6,481 nucleotides of DNA from Methanosarcinaceae archaeon (GCA_016926455.1 JAFGOO010000149.1:1-6481); one strand, 5' to 3'. Shown: positions 1 through 5,916, counted from the first letter of the stretch. Program-made: numbers and translations. The notes: generated by a model from the letters alone, not told the origin.

Positions 1-70
1 CGATATGTTTCATAAAAAGCTCTTGTTGCTCTTTGTTGGGATATAAACGGTATTTGTAGGCTTTAAGCAT
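1..70 (-). CDS. tnpB: TnpB (IS1341-type OrfB) RNA-guided nuclease, N-terminal fragment, copy A, continues outside the window
   Basis: The first 23 codons read MLKAYKYRLYPNKEQQELF and onward, the characteristic TnpB opening (MxKAYKYRxYP..EQ). Only the start is visible; the gene runs off the left edge, so the RuvC catalytic residues and the zinc finger cannot be checked. TnpB proteins are RNA-guided DNA nucleases, ancestors of Cas12, that help IS200/IS605 elements persist by cutting the empty donor site. The ATG at 70 is preferred because it matches the family start and is shared exactly by copy B. No Shine-Dalgarno sequence is visible. A TATA-like ATATAT about 25 bases upstream (near 95) would place transcription initiation at or close to the ATG, so a leaderless mRNA is plausible. 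Confidence 0.88.
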   Translation of the reverse strand, partial: MLKAYKYRLYPNKEQQELFMKHI

Positions 71-147
71 TAGTAGAGATTATGTTTAACAATATATGTT
101 TTTTTGTATAAAATAGAGAACATACTAATGTTGTGTTAGGATATTAC

Positions 148-186
148 GCCTCTTATCCCCCATCTTATGAAAGGGGATTTCTCGGC
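148..186 (-). repeat. Subterminal left-end hairpin of IS copy A
   Basis: On the minus strand GCC (186-184) and ATCCCC (178-173) pair with GGGGAT (160-155) and GGC (150-148), giving an imperfect stem with an internal bulge. IS200/IS605 elements carry subterminal imperfect hairpins recognised by the TnpA HUH transposase as single-stranded DNA. The position, six bases from the element tip, and its conservation in copy B fit that role. It also lies just past the RFC gene stop codon and could affect transcript ends; that part is inference. Confidence 0.7.
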
Positions 187-192
187 TTACAA

Positions 193-198
193 GTTAAA
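193..198 (-). other. Target/TAM hexamer TTTAAC of IS copy A
   Basis: TTTAAC on the minus strand directly precedes the element tip. The same six bases precede copy B at 6261-6266, and flanking sequence differs just outside. IS605-type elements insert 3' of a short fixed sequence without target duplication, and for TnpB the same bases act as the TAM. The length (TTTAA versus TTTAAC) cannot be settled from two copies. Confidence 0.6.
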
Positions 199-203
199 AA
201 TTG

Positions 204-1229
204 CTAACAGAAATTAGATAACAGTGTCTCCAGTTGTATCCTGTCGTTTGCGGCATCTATCATACGAAAGTCGGCATCTGCAATTTTTATGACAATTTTG
301 ACAATATCCACCTCTGGTTCATTGGATGCAACCACAACGTCATATAGATGATCCAGTATCTCGGAACCTGATAAACTATTTTCGATGAGCAACTTGTCAA
401 TTACTTTTCTGGCTTCCATGAAATCACCCCCAAGTGCCGCTTCGAATAGGTGGGTTATATCTTCCGGTGTTTCGCTTAGCATTGCCTCATAGATGTCCTG
501 CTGCACAATCTCAGAGTAGTTTGTCTCAAGTGATGCCAGCTGCATAGTCAGAAGAGCTTTAGCCACATTGCCCTGGGAATAATAAACAAGAGCATCTACC
601 CCATCATCGGAAATCGACAATCCTTCTGCTTTTGCAATTGATTCGATGTATTCCTTGAGTTTGGAATCAGAGATATATGTGAAAAACAATTGCAGTCCTC
701 TGGAACGCAGGGGCGGTATTAATTTTGAAGGCTGGGTGGTGGACAGGATAAACCTGCATGTGGCAGTATATCTCTCCATGATACGCCTCAGTGCATGCTG
801 GGCACTAGAATCAAGACTTTCAGTGTTATCAATGAAAATGATCTTGTAATCAGAATCAAGGGAACTTAAACTCGCGTATTCATTTATTACTTCCTTAAAG
901 ATAGAAATGACACTTGTGCGAATCTTTTTTGGATCATCTGTGCCGATGAGGCGAACAAAACGTTTATCCCTAACTAGATAACGCTTACCCTGATCAAAAA
1001 AATTAGATGCATTGAAATACGTGAAATTGCGCTCGTATCCCTCACCATAGAGTTCATAGGCCAGCGCAAATGCAGTAGACGACTTTCCTGAATTAACCGG
1101 ACCATGCAAAACAAGATGCGGAAGATTGTTTGTCTGGACAAATTTGCTTATGGTTGTAACTGATTGCTCGTTCCCGATAACGTCGTCAAACGTTTTTGGC
1201 CTGTATTTTACAGTCCAGACATCCTTCAT
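204..1229 (-). CDS. rfcS: Replication factor C small-subunit paralogue (clamp loader, RfcS2-like) with degenerate ATPase motifs
   Basis: This 341-residue protein has the AAA+ clamp-loader layout: the N-terminal VKYRPKTFDDVIGNE box (7-21), Walker A GPVNSGKS (43-50), Walker B IIFIDN (130-135), an SRC-like motif (SRG, 176-178, putative trans-acting Arg177) and a C-terminal helical domain. RFC loads the PCNA clamp at primer-template junctions. Several catalytic positions depart from the usual RfcS pattern: the Walker B DEAD box reads DNTE (Glu replaced by Asn135), the sensor 1 Asn is Thr165, and the sensor 2 Arg is Ala223 (GNVAKAL for GDMRKAI). It is therefore likely a second, ATPase-weak small subunit beside a canonical RfcS encoded elsewhere; Methanosarcina is known to have a three-subunit RFC with two small subunits. 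ATG at 1229 is chosen because the family opens MKDVWTVKYRP there, with a weak AAGGCGGG eight bases upstream. A TTG at 1298 would add 23 unsupported residues and overlap secD. The gap to secD is 52 bp, so cotranscription is likely. Confidence 0.9.
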   Translation of the reverse strand: MKDVWTVKYRPKTFDDVIGNEQSVTTISKFVQTNNLPHLVLHGPVNSGKSSTAFALAYELYGEGYERNFTYFNASNFFDQGKRYLVRDKRFVRLIGTDDPKKIRTSVISIFKEVINEYASLSSLDSDYKIIFIDNTESLDSSAQHALRRIMERYTATCRFILSTTQPSKLIPPLRSRGLQLFFTYISDSKLKEYIESIAKAEGLSISDDGVDALVYYSQGNVAKALLTMQLASLETNYSEIVQQDIYEAMLSETPEDITHLFEAALGGDFMEARKVIDKLLIENSLSGSEILDHLYDVVVASNEPEVDIVKIVIKIADADFRMIDAANDRIQLETLLSNFC

Positions 1230-1281
1230 TAAACGAACCCGCCTTGCATTGTGTATCTTTTGATTTTTACTACAGGTCAAA

Positions 1282-2976
1282 TCATTCAGTTTCTTCAAGC
1301 ACTTCTTTTATGACTTTACCATAAACAGGTCTTGCAATCAGGATACCTAACAGCACACCAATGATCGTAGTTATCGCAAAGCCCTTAAGTGCCCCGAATC
1401 CCATCAAGATAAGTGGTGACATTGCGATTATTGTTGTCGTAGCGGCGGCAAAGATGATACCAAATGCCTTTGCTATCCTTGCAAGATATACTTTTGTAGG
1501 TGGAAGTTTGCCTTCATACAAAACCTCATCCGTGATGATCACAAGATGGTCGATACCGGTTCCAATGACTGCTATGATTCCTGCAATGCTTGGCAGATCA
1601 AGCTGCCAGTTGATAGCAGAGGCAACTCCCAGTATCATAAGAACTTCACTGATGGAGGTTCCCACCATTGGCACCAGAATTTCTTTTTTACCGTACCTGC
1701 GGTATACCACAAAAGCAACTACAAATAATGATAACAGTCCTGCAATAATCGACTGGCTCTTAAACTGTTTGCCAAGTGCGGCATCCACATGGCCTGAACC
1801 CACAAGTTCCACATTGACAGGCAATGCACCTGCGCGCAGATGTATCTGTAGTTGTTCGGCCTGAATTTTGCTATCCTCATTATTGCCGGTGGACGCTTCC
1901 CATGCATATATCGGTGATTCCGTTAACTTAAAGGCAGCAGAGGGGCTAAGTGGTGCCCCATATACATGATTATCATCAAGATACATTATCAACCAGTGTA
2001 AATCTGGATCATCGGTAGCACCGGTCTCAATCGCTTTCTTTTGAAGCGCTATGGCACCTGAATCAGTTAACCTGAATGGTACGTACCATTGTTCGTCATG
2101 GAACCCCTGGATCCCAACACTTGCAATGTTATCGCCATAAAGCACATGTGTGGTCTCATTACCCACTGTCTGAATGCGTATCTCGAATTTTCCTGGTTTT
2201 TCCGCAATATCTTTTGCTGTTCCTAGGTCAATTCCAGCAAAGTCGATAAGGATGTATTCTTCACCCACTGTCCGAACAGGGATGTCCTTTAATCCCAGTG
2301 CATTCAGTTTGTCGCTCAGTATCTCCTTTGTCATATCTCGCGTCTCTGTGGAAACACCTTCACGATATTTCGCGGTTCCGTCTACGTTCTTAAGGATAGA
2401 ACCACCAACAGTGCCCATAAGGGTTTCAAGTTCCTTCTCTGATACAGCAGTCCGAATCTCATATTCAGTTCCTTCTGGAAGTGCAATGGGTACCACTTCT
2501 GCATGCAGTGAATTTGATAGGAATGCAGTGATCATCGCCTCCTTGTTGGTGAAAATGGTCACTTCTGTAAAGTCGTTTTTCCGGCCAATGGTTGCATCTC
2601 CAAGCCCTAGTAGTTCAATCTGAGACTGCACTACCTCTTCAGGCGTTGTGAATGTAATGGACCACTGCGAACTACTAATCCCATCTCCTGAAGGGATGTT
2701 TACGTTTGAGACTTCCACAGGAATTCCAATAACTGATTCTATAAGGGATTTGCCAAGTTCTCCTGCATCAGCATCCACTTGTACAACAGCACCCTGAAGC
2801 TTTATCTGGAGCCATGACCCACCTTCAAGGTCGAGTCCGTAGTTTAGGTCAGTGGTAACCCCTTCACCGGGGACATACCATGGATGGATAGCAACTATTG
2901 ATGCGATGATTGCGATTACGAATATCTGAACTCTGAAGTCTCTGGATAGTCTCTGCTTTTCTTTGACTTCCCTCAT
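1282..2976 (-). CDS. secD: SecD, protein-export membrane protein (SecDF complex)
   Basis: This 564-residue membrane protein is SecD. A short cytoplasmic basic N-terminus precedes TM1 (about 16-31), followed by the LDLEGG signature (48-53) and the large extracytoplasmic P1 region (about 40-400). Five further membrane segments lie near 410-425, 435-455, 460-475, 502-522 and 527-550. The archaeal-type motif GTGID..VIITDE is at 472-484, with Asp476 in the place of the conserved TM4 acidic residue used for proton coupling in bacterial SecD. SecD pairs with SecF to assist SecYEG-dependent secretion and membrane-protein release from the outer face; archaea lack SecA. The start at 2976 forms an ATGA overlap with the secF stop and has a strong GGAGGGCGG ribosome site inside the secF end. 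Function is near certain; the coupling mechanism in archaea is inferred from bacterial work. Confidence 0.97.
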   Translation of the reverse strand: MREVKEKQRLSRDFRVQIFVIAIIASIVAIHPWYVPGEGVTTDLNYGLDLEGGSWLQIKLQGAVVQVDADAGELGKSLIESVIGIPVEVSNVNIPSGDGISSSQWSITFTTPEEVVQSQIELLGLGDATIGRKNDFTEVTIFTNKEAMITAFLSNSLHAEVVPIALPEGTEYEIRTAVSEKELETLMGTVGGSILKNVDGTAKYREGVSTETRDMTKEILSDKLNALGLKDIPVRTVGEEYILIDFAGIDLGTAKDIAEKPGKFEIRIQTVGNETTHVLYGDNIASVGIQGFHDEQWYVPFRLTDSGAIALQKKAIETGATDDPDLHWLIMYLDDNHVYGAPLSPSAAFKLTESPIYAWEASTGNNEDSKIQAEQLQIHLRAGALPVNVELVGSGHVDAALGKQFKSQSIIAGLLSLFVVAFVVYRRYGKKEILVPMVGTSISEVLMILGVASAINWQLDLPSIAGIIAVIGTGIDHLVIITDEVLYEGKLPPTKVYLARIAKAFGIIFAAATTTIIAMSPLILMGFGALKGFAITTIIGVLLGILIARPVYGKVIKEVLEETE

Positions 2977-3875
2977 GCATTCCGCCCTCCAAAACCGTTA
3001 TTCTCTATATGCCATCGAAGAATTCCGGTATTAAGCAGCCAGGTGTTCATTATATCTGCTGCCAGGCCAAATATAAGGACAATTGAAATATCGGAAAGCA
3101 GGGACATCTGGGAAAGCGATGATGAAAAAAGATACAGGTAAGTAGACACAAAATACATAACGACCACTGCAGCCAGTGTAGTAGTTGTCATGGTAATGCC
3201 GGTCTGCATTGCCCTTGTGACTTTTTCCTCAGTGGTACCTCGGCGTTTGAGCAACCTTGTTGTAAGCAAAATGTCACTGTCGACCGAATAACCGATAAGC
3301 ATCAGGAGCGCAGCAACAGTACCAAGTGTAAGTTCGATTCCAGCGAGGTTCATAAAAGCAGTAGCTATCGTAATATCCGAAAGTGCAGACAGCACCACCG
3401 CAAAGGACGGTACAACTGTCCTGAATATCAAAAATACGACTGCTGCCATCCCTATAAATGAGATTATAACAGCTTTCAGGGCCTGAGCTTGTAGTGTACT
3501 GCCATAAACTGCACCTATCTGTTTTATCTCTAAATTGGAATAAGCTGACATAATATCGTCCTCAAGCAGACGCTGCTGTTTATTGTCCATAGGTCCAAAT
3601 TGCATTACAACCCTTTCACCCGCTGAGCGAGCGTCGATAATCGGATAATTGGAATATTTGATTTCAAGGGAATCAGCTGTTTCTTGGGTTGTGACCGCGA
3701 TCATGGTACCACCCTTGAATTCCATACCAAGTTTTACAGGTGCGCCGCTACTCGTGAACATAAACGCCAGTATCAGAAGCGACAGGGCAAACACTGCAAG
3801 CGGTATCAATATTAACTGTCTGTTGTCGTGTTTTTTTACAAATGAACCCAGGAATTCCGTCAGATTGAATGCCAT
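2973..3875 (-). CDS. secF: SecF, protein-export membrane protein (SecDF complex)
   Basis: This 300-residue protein has the SecF layout: TM1 at 21-41, the LGMEFKGGT signature (49-57, equivalent to the FGxDFxGG box), an extracytoplasmic domain to about 130, then five membrane segments near 134-151, 157-175, 182-196, 231-252 and 261-283. The conserved acidic motif IGYSVDSDILL (194-204) carries Asp199 and Asp201. It partners SecD in Sec-dependent export across the cytoplasmic membrane. It comes before secD, the order usual in archaea and the reverse of most bacteria. ATG at 3875 has GGAG nine bases upstream (3888-3885 on the minus strand). The stop overlaps the secD ATG by four bases, so the pair should be translationally coupled. 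A TATA-like run at 3959-3967 would give a leader of about 60 bases. Confidence 0.96.
   Translation of the reverse strand: MAFNLTEFLGSFVKKHDNRQLILIPLAVFALSLLILAFMFTSSGAPVKLGMEFKGGTMIAVTTQETADSLEIKYSNYPIIDARSAGERVVMQFGPMDNKQQRLLEDDIMSAYSNLEIKQIGAVYGSTLQAQALKAVIISFIGMAAVVFLIFRTVVPSFAVVLSALSDITIATAFMNLAGIELTLGTVAALLMLIGYSVDSDILLTTRLLKRRGTTEEKVTRAMQTGITMTTTTLAAVVVMYFVSTYLYLFSSSLSQMSLLSDISIVLIFGLAADIMNTWLLNTGILRWHIENNGFGGRNA
2977..2990 (-). promoter_or_regulatory. secD ribosome binding site within the secF 3' end
   Basis: On the minus strand GGAGGGCGG (2990-2982) precedes the secD ATG with a spacing of about eight bases. It matches the archaeal anti-SD target (GGAGG core) well and lies inside the last secF codons. 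Together with the ATGA stop/start overlap it fixes the secD start and suggests termination-reinitiation. Confidence 0.75.
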
Positions 3876-3958
3876 GTTTTAATACTCCACAATGCTCCAG
3901 ATGTTCCCTATCGTTTACCGGGAAATACATTAATTGATGTTCATCCCATACACCACAC

Positions 3959-3967
3959 ATATATATA
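3959..3967. promoter_or_regulatory. Shared TATA-like run between secF and the dCMP deaminase gene
   Basis: ATATATATA at 3959-3967 is the only clear TATA-like run in the 115-bp divergent gap. Its centre is 28 bp before the plus-strand ATG at 3991, the distance expected if transcription starts at the ATG itself. Read on the minus strand it would start transcripts near 3937, about 60 bases before secF. The run is symmetric and may serve both directions; no convincing BRE sets the polarity. Confidence 0.55.
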
Positions 3968-3990
3968 CCACTTACTGTTTATTGAAATTG

Positions 3991-4455
3991 ATGATAGACA
4001 GACCTTCTATAGACGAATACTTTATTGAAATCGCCTCAGTTGTTGCAAAACGGTCCACATGTATACGAAACCGAGTAGGTGCAGTGATTGTAAGGGATAA
4101 ACGTATTATTTCCACAGGATACAATGGGGCGCCGAGCAACATGCAACACTGTCTTGATATTGGTTGTATCAGGCAGCAGCAGAACATTGAGTCCGGTACC
4201 CGACATGAAAAGTGCCGTGCAGTACATGCAGAGCAGAATGCCATCATACAGGCTGCACTTCACGGAGTAGTGACAGAAGGTGCGACATTGTACTGTACGC
4301 ACCAGCCATGTATCCTGTGTGCAAAGATGATAATCAATGCAAAAATAAAGAGGGTTGTGTATGTCACACCATACCCTGACAACGATGCAATTGATTTCTT
4401 TAAGGATTCAGGAGTTGAAGTAGTCCAAATGTCATCGTTTTTGCAGACACCTTAG
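3991..4455 (+). CDS. dCMP deaminase (deoxycytidylate deaminase, zinc-dependent)
   Basis: This 154-residue protein (counted from ATG 3991) belongs to the cytidine/deoxycytidylate deaminase family. The active site is HAEQNA (His79, catalytic Glu81) and PCILC (Cys107, Cys110), which bind the catalytic zinc. A second cluster, Cys54, Cys59, His72 and Cys75 (HCLDIGC and HEKC), resembles the structural zinc site of dCMP deaminases such as the T4 enzyme and the ComE operon protein 2 group, and favours dCMP over free cytidine as substrate. The GYNGAP segment (43-48) is also typical. The product, dUMP, feeds thymidylate synthesis. An upstream in-frame TTG at 3934 or ATG at 3937 would add 18-19 residues overlapping the TATA run, so 3991 is preferred. 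No Shine-Dalgarno is visible, consistent with a leaderless mRNA. The 3' end overlaps convergent cofE by 24 bp. Confidence 0.93.
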   Translation: MIDRPSIDEYFIEIASVVAKRSTCIRNRVGAVIVRDKRIISTGYNGAPSNMQHCLDIGCIRQQQNIESGTRHEKCRAVHAEQNAIIQAALHGVVTEGATLYCTHQPCILCAKMIINAKIKRVVYVTPYPDNDAIDFFKDSGVEVVQMSSFLQTP

Positions 4456-5190
4456 CCCTTTTTTCATAATGTCCTCGGAATCAGGACGGTACATATCTTT
4501 TATTGTCGTTTCCCCTTCCTCATAAAATTCAAGTCCCCTGATAATCACAATAGGTGTACCACCATTTGCTTCCCCCATCAGGAGATTTGCGGTGCCTGCA
4601 ATCTCGTCAGCAATTGCCTCTTCTGTAATTTTAAGTTCAGTCCCGAAAAGATCCTGTTGACCACGCCAGTCCTTTACTGGTAGTATCCTGAAAATTCCGA
4701 TTGACACACCGGTCTGTCCGATCTTAAAGGCACGCCCATTGGTATCTGTGATTATTATGCTTACATTCTTTTTAGCAAATTCATATATTCCCTCACCGAT
4801 TCTTTTTGCACTTGCATCGGGATCTTTTGGGAGTTCCAGATAAAATCCATCTTCAACATTCGAATCATCTACCCCGGCATTTATGCATACATGCCCATTA
4901 AATGTCTCAACGAGGGTCACAGGCGATTCTACCAGACATTCCCTGCTCCGATCAAGCACAGCCTGGATGAACCTAGGATCTTCGATGCCAATCCTGCGTG
5001 CAATGTCCACTGCACGTTTGCTGGGATCTATACCTTCAAGAGTGAATGAGTTCCCTTCCGATTTGGCAACAATGGTAGATGCGATGACAACTATGTCATT
5101 GTCCTTTAACTCTACATTTTTGCATATTATCGCTGCGAGGTCATCTCCCCTTTTGATGAGGGGTACATTTTCAACAGTAAATGCTTCCAT
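4432..5190 (-). CDS. cofE: CofE, coenzyme F420-0:L-glutamate ligase
   Basis: This 252-residue protein matches CofE, which uses GTP to add gamma-linked glutamates to F420-0, giving F420-1 and F420-2, the last steps of coenzyme F420 synthesis in the cytoplasm. Visible family motifs are IASTIVAKSEG (37-46 region), NAGVDDSNV (104-112), TDTNGRAFKIGQTGVSIG (148-165) and DEIAGTANLLMGEANGG (195-211). Its length is close to the stand-alone archaeal enzyme. The ATG at 5190 is chosen. An in-frame GTG two codons upstream (5196), seven bases after AGGT, is a real alternative, and the GTG at 5223 is unlikely because it nearly meets the predicted transcript start. A TATA box at 5242-5251 would give a leader of about 30 bases. 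It is convergent with, and overlaps, the dCMP deaminase gene; no functional link between the two is apparent. Confidence 0.96.
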   Translation of the reverse strand: MEAFTVENVPLIKRGDDLAAIICKNVELKDNDIVVIASTIVAKSEGNSFTLEGIDPSKRAVDIARRIGIEDPRFIQAVLDRSRECLVESPVTLVETFNGHVCINAGVDDSNVEDGFYLELPKDPDASAKRIGEGIYEFAKKNVSIIITDTNGRAFKIGQTGVSIGIFRILPVKDWRGQQDLFGTELKITEEAIADEIAGTANLLMGEANGGTPIVIIRGLEFYEEGETTIKDMYRPDSEDIMKKGLRCLQKR

Positions 5191-5241
5191 TTTCACTGAT
5201 ATTACCTGCCACCTAAACGGCACTAAGAATAAATAATACTA

Positions 5242-5251
5242 ACTATATAGT
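5242..5251. promoter_or_regulatory. Palindromic TATA box ACTATATAGT facing cofE and the C/D sRNA
   Basis: ACTATATAGT is a perfect 10-base palindrome. On the minus strand it lies about 26 bp before a start near 5220, giving cofE a 30-base leader. On the plus strand the same distance places a start near 5270, at the 5' stem of the C/D box sRNA (5269). One TBP site thus appears to serve both transcripts, with direction set by the flanks. Confidence 0.65.
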
Positions 5252-5267
5252 GTTTTTTAGTGTTTTT
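5248..5267. repeat. Tandem 10-bp repeat TAGTGTTTTT x2 beside the palindromic TATA box
   Basis: Two exact copies of TAGTGTTTTT lie head to tail (5248-5257, 5258-5267), one helical turn apart, partly overlapping the TATA box. Read on the minus strand they form an A-rich AAAAACACTA doublet upstream of the cofE TATA, a position where BRE or an activator or repressor site would sit. The role is unknown. Confidence 0.55.
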
Positions 5268-5268
5268 C

Positions 5269-5331
5269 GCGGCGATGATGAGAGTTACCCCGACTGAGCA
5301 AGAAATGAAGATTGCAATATACTGATGCCGC
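5269..5331 (+). ncRNA. C/D box sRNA (2'-O-methylation guide)
   Basis: All parts of an archaeal C/D box sRNA are present in order and spacing. The 5' stem GCGGC (5269-5273) is followed by C box ATGATGA (5275-5281), a 12-nt guide (5282-5293), D' box CTGA (5294-5297), a 7-nt spacer, C' box ATGAAGA (5305-5311, one change from the consensus), a 10-nt guide (5312-5321), D box CTGA (5322-5325) and the 3' stem GCCGC (5327-5331). The terminal stem is perfectly complementary, with G5274 and T5326 able to add a G-U pair, as needed for the L7Ae k-turn. Such RNAs assemble with L7Ae, Nop5 and fibrillarin to methylate rRNA or tRNA at the base paired with the fifth guide nucleotide before D or D'. A plus-strand TATA box lies about 25 bp upstream. 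A 16-codon ORF across it is coincidental. The target is not identified here. Confidence 0.87.
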
Positions 5332-5361
5332 AAAAAAATTAATTCCGAAAATAAGAGAAAG

Positions 5362-5394
5362 AAGCGTCCGTTGTCAATCGAATCAGGGACGCTT
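5362..5394. terminator. Hairpin between the sRNA and hsp20, probable hsp20 terminator
   Basis: AAGCGTCC (5362-5369) and GGACGCTT (5387-5394) form a perfect 8-bp stem with a 17-base loop. It starts 29 bp past the hsp20 stop. On the minus strand it is followed by a pyrimidine-rich CTTTCTCTTATTTTC tract, and on the plus strand by T-rich sequence, so it could end transcripts from either side, including the sRNA. Archaeal termination depends mostly on the T tracts, so the stem may instead stabilise the hsp20 3' end. Confidence 0.6.
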
Positions 5395-5423
5395 ATCTTT
5401 ATGTTTCTGTTCTTTAAGTGGTG

Positions 5424-5882
5424 TTATTCGATCATTATCTTTTTCTTTTCTTCGATAGCAACCTTTGGAAGTTCAATGGTCAGAACCCCATCCTCAAGTT
5501 TTGCCTTTGCACCTTCTTCCGTGACAGTTGCCGGCAGCCTGACAGCACGTGAGAAACGATTGAAGGTACGTTCCCTAAGGACATATCCCTCTTCCTCGGT
5601 TTCGTGTTCCTCTCCGCATTTTGCACTTATCTCAAGGATGTCATCTCTGATATCAATCTCAACATCTTTTTTATCAACACCTGGGACATCGGTTGTAACC
5701 ATGATTTTATCATTTTCCTCTTTAATATCCACAAGAGGTGAAAATGTTGTACCACCCGACCATTGTCCTGGTAGCATATTTTCGAACAACTGGTTCAATC
5801 GCTCCTGTGTTCTAGTCATTTCTTCAAATGGGTCCCATCTCGAGACCGTGTGTGGTCTCCACCGTGTTAATCCAAATCTCAT
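5424..5882 (-). CDS. hsp20: Small heat shock protein (Hsp20/alpha-crystallin family)
   Basis: This 152-residue protein is a typical archaeal sHSP. A variable N-terminal arm (1-47, rich in Arg, Trp and Phe, with WDPFEEM at 16-22) precedes the alpha-crystallin domain (about 48-140). The domain contains the P-G-V region (DVPGVDKKDVEIDI, 65-78), an acidic loop (EEHETEEEGY, 91-100), the FxRxxRLP segment (110-117) and the hallmark GVLTIELPK (132-140). It ends in an IxI-type anchor (Ile149-Met-Ile151) used for oligomer assembly. sHSPs are ATP-independent holdases that bind unfolding proteins in the cytoplasm. Start at 5882 is well supported by GGAG eight bases upstream. A TATA-like TATATA at 5911-5916 is close enough that a start about 26 bp downstream would drop most of the ribosome site, so the true promoter may be further up, inside the tnpB relic. 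Confidence 0.96.
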   Translation of the reverse strand: MRFGLTRWRPHTVSRWDPFEEMTRTQERLNQLFENMLPGQWSGGTTFSPLVDIKEENDKIMVTTDVPGVDKKDVEIDIRDDILEISAKCGEEHETEEEGYVLRERTFNRFSRAVRLPATVTEEGAKAKLEDGVLTIELPKVAIEEKKKIMIE

Positions 5883-5890
5883 CTAATCCA

Positions 5891-5916
5891 CTCCTTTAGG
5901 TTTTCAAGAATATATA
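5891..5916 (-). promoter_or_regulatory. hsp20 ribosome binding site and nearby TATA-like box
   Basis: On the minus strand AAAGGAGTGG with its GGAG core at 5894-5891 precedes the hsp20 ATG by eight bases and decides the start. TATATA at 5916-5911 is the nearest TATA-like sequence. The two do not fit one model easily: normal TATA spacing gives a 5-6 base leader lacking the ribosome site. Further TATA-like runs occur near 6055-6065 and 6110-6135. Confidence 0.5.

Larger units (their letters stand above)
1..192 (-). mobile_element. 5' (left) end of an IS200/IS605-family, tnpB-type element, copy A
   Basis: Read on the minus strand from 192 leftward, this segment holds the element tip (TTGTAAGCC), a subterminal hairpin (186-148), an AT-rich promoter and the start of tnpB at 70. 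It matches the right-hand copy at 6267-6481 base for base apart from a handful of substitutions and small indels, all of them in the non-coding leader. The tip is set at the base after the shared TTTAAC hexamer (198-193 on the minus strand), because the two copies stop matching just beyond that hexamer. The rest of the element, including any tnpA, the right end and the omega RNA region, lies outside the window. The boundary comes from comparing two copies only, so it may be off by a few bases. Confidence 0.85.

Noticed and set aside
1361..1864. Long plus-strand open frame opposite secD
   Set aside because: It is an antisense shadow of the secD membrane region. Its composition mirrors hydrophobic codons, with no ribosome site or family resemblance.
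2174..2623. 149-codon plus-strand open frame opposite secD
   Set aside because: It is a shadow of the SecD P1 domain; the Ser-rich translation is typical of antisense reading.
3934..3990. N-terminal extension of the dCMP deaminase from TTG 3934 or ATG 3937
   Set aside because: The added residues overlap the TATA run and look unlike the family; the conserved N-terminal region begins after ATG 3991.
5275..5325. Sixteen-codon ORF starting ATGATG
   Set aside because: It coincides exactly with the C box to D box span of the sRNA; the ATGs are the C box and the stop lies in the D box.
5371..5886. 171-codon plus-strand open frame opposite hsp20
   Set aside because: It lies fully antisense to a clear alpha-crystallin gene; its translation is Ser/Phe-rich with no recognisable motif.
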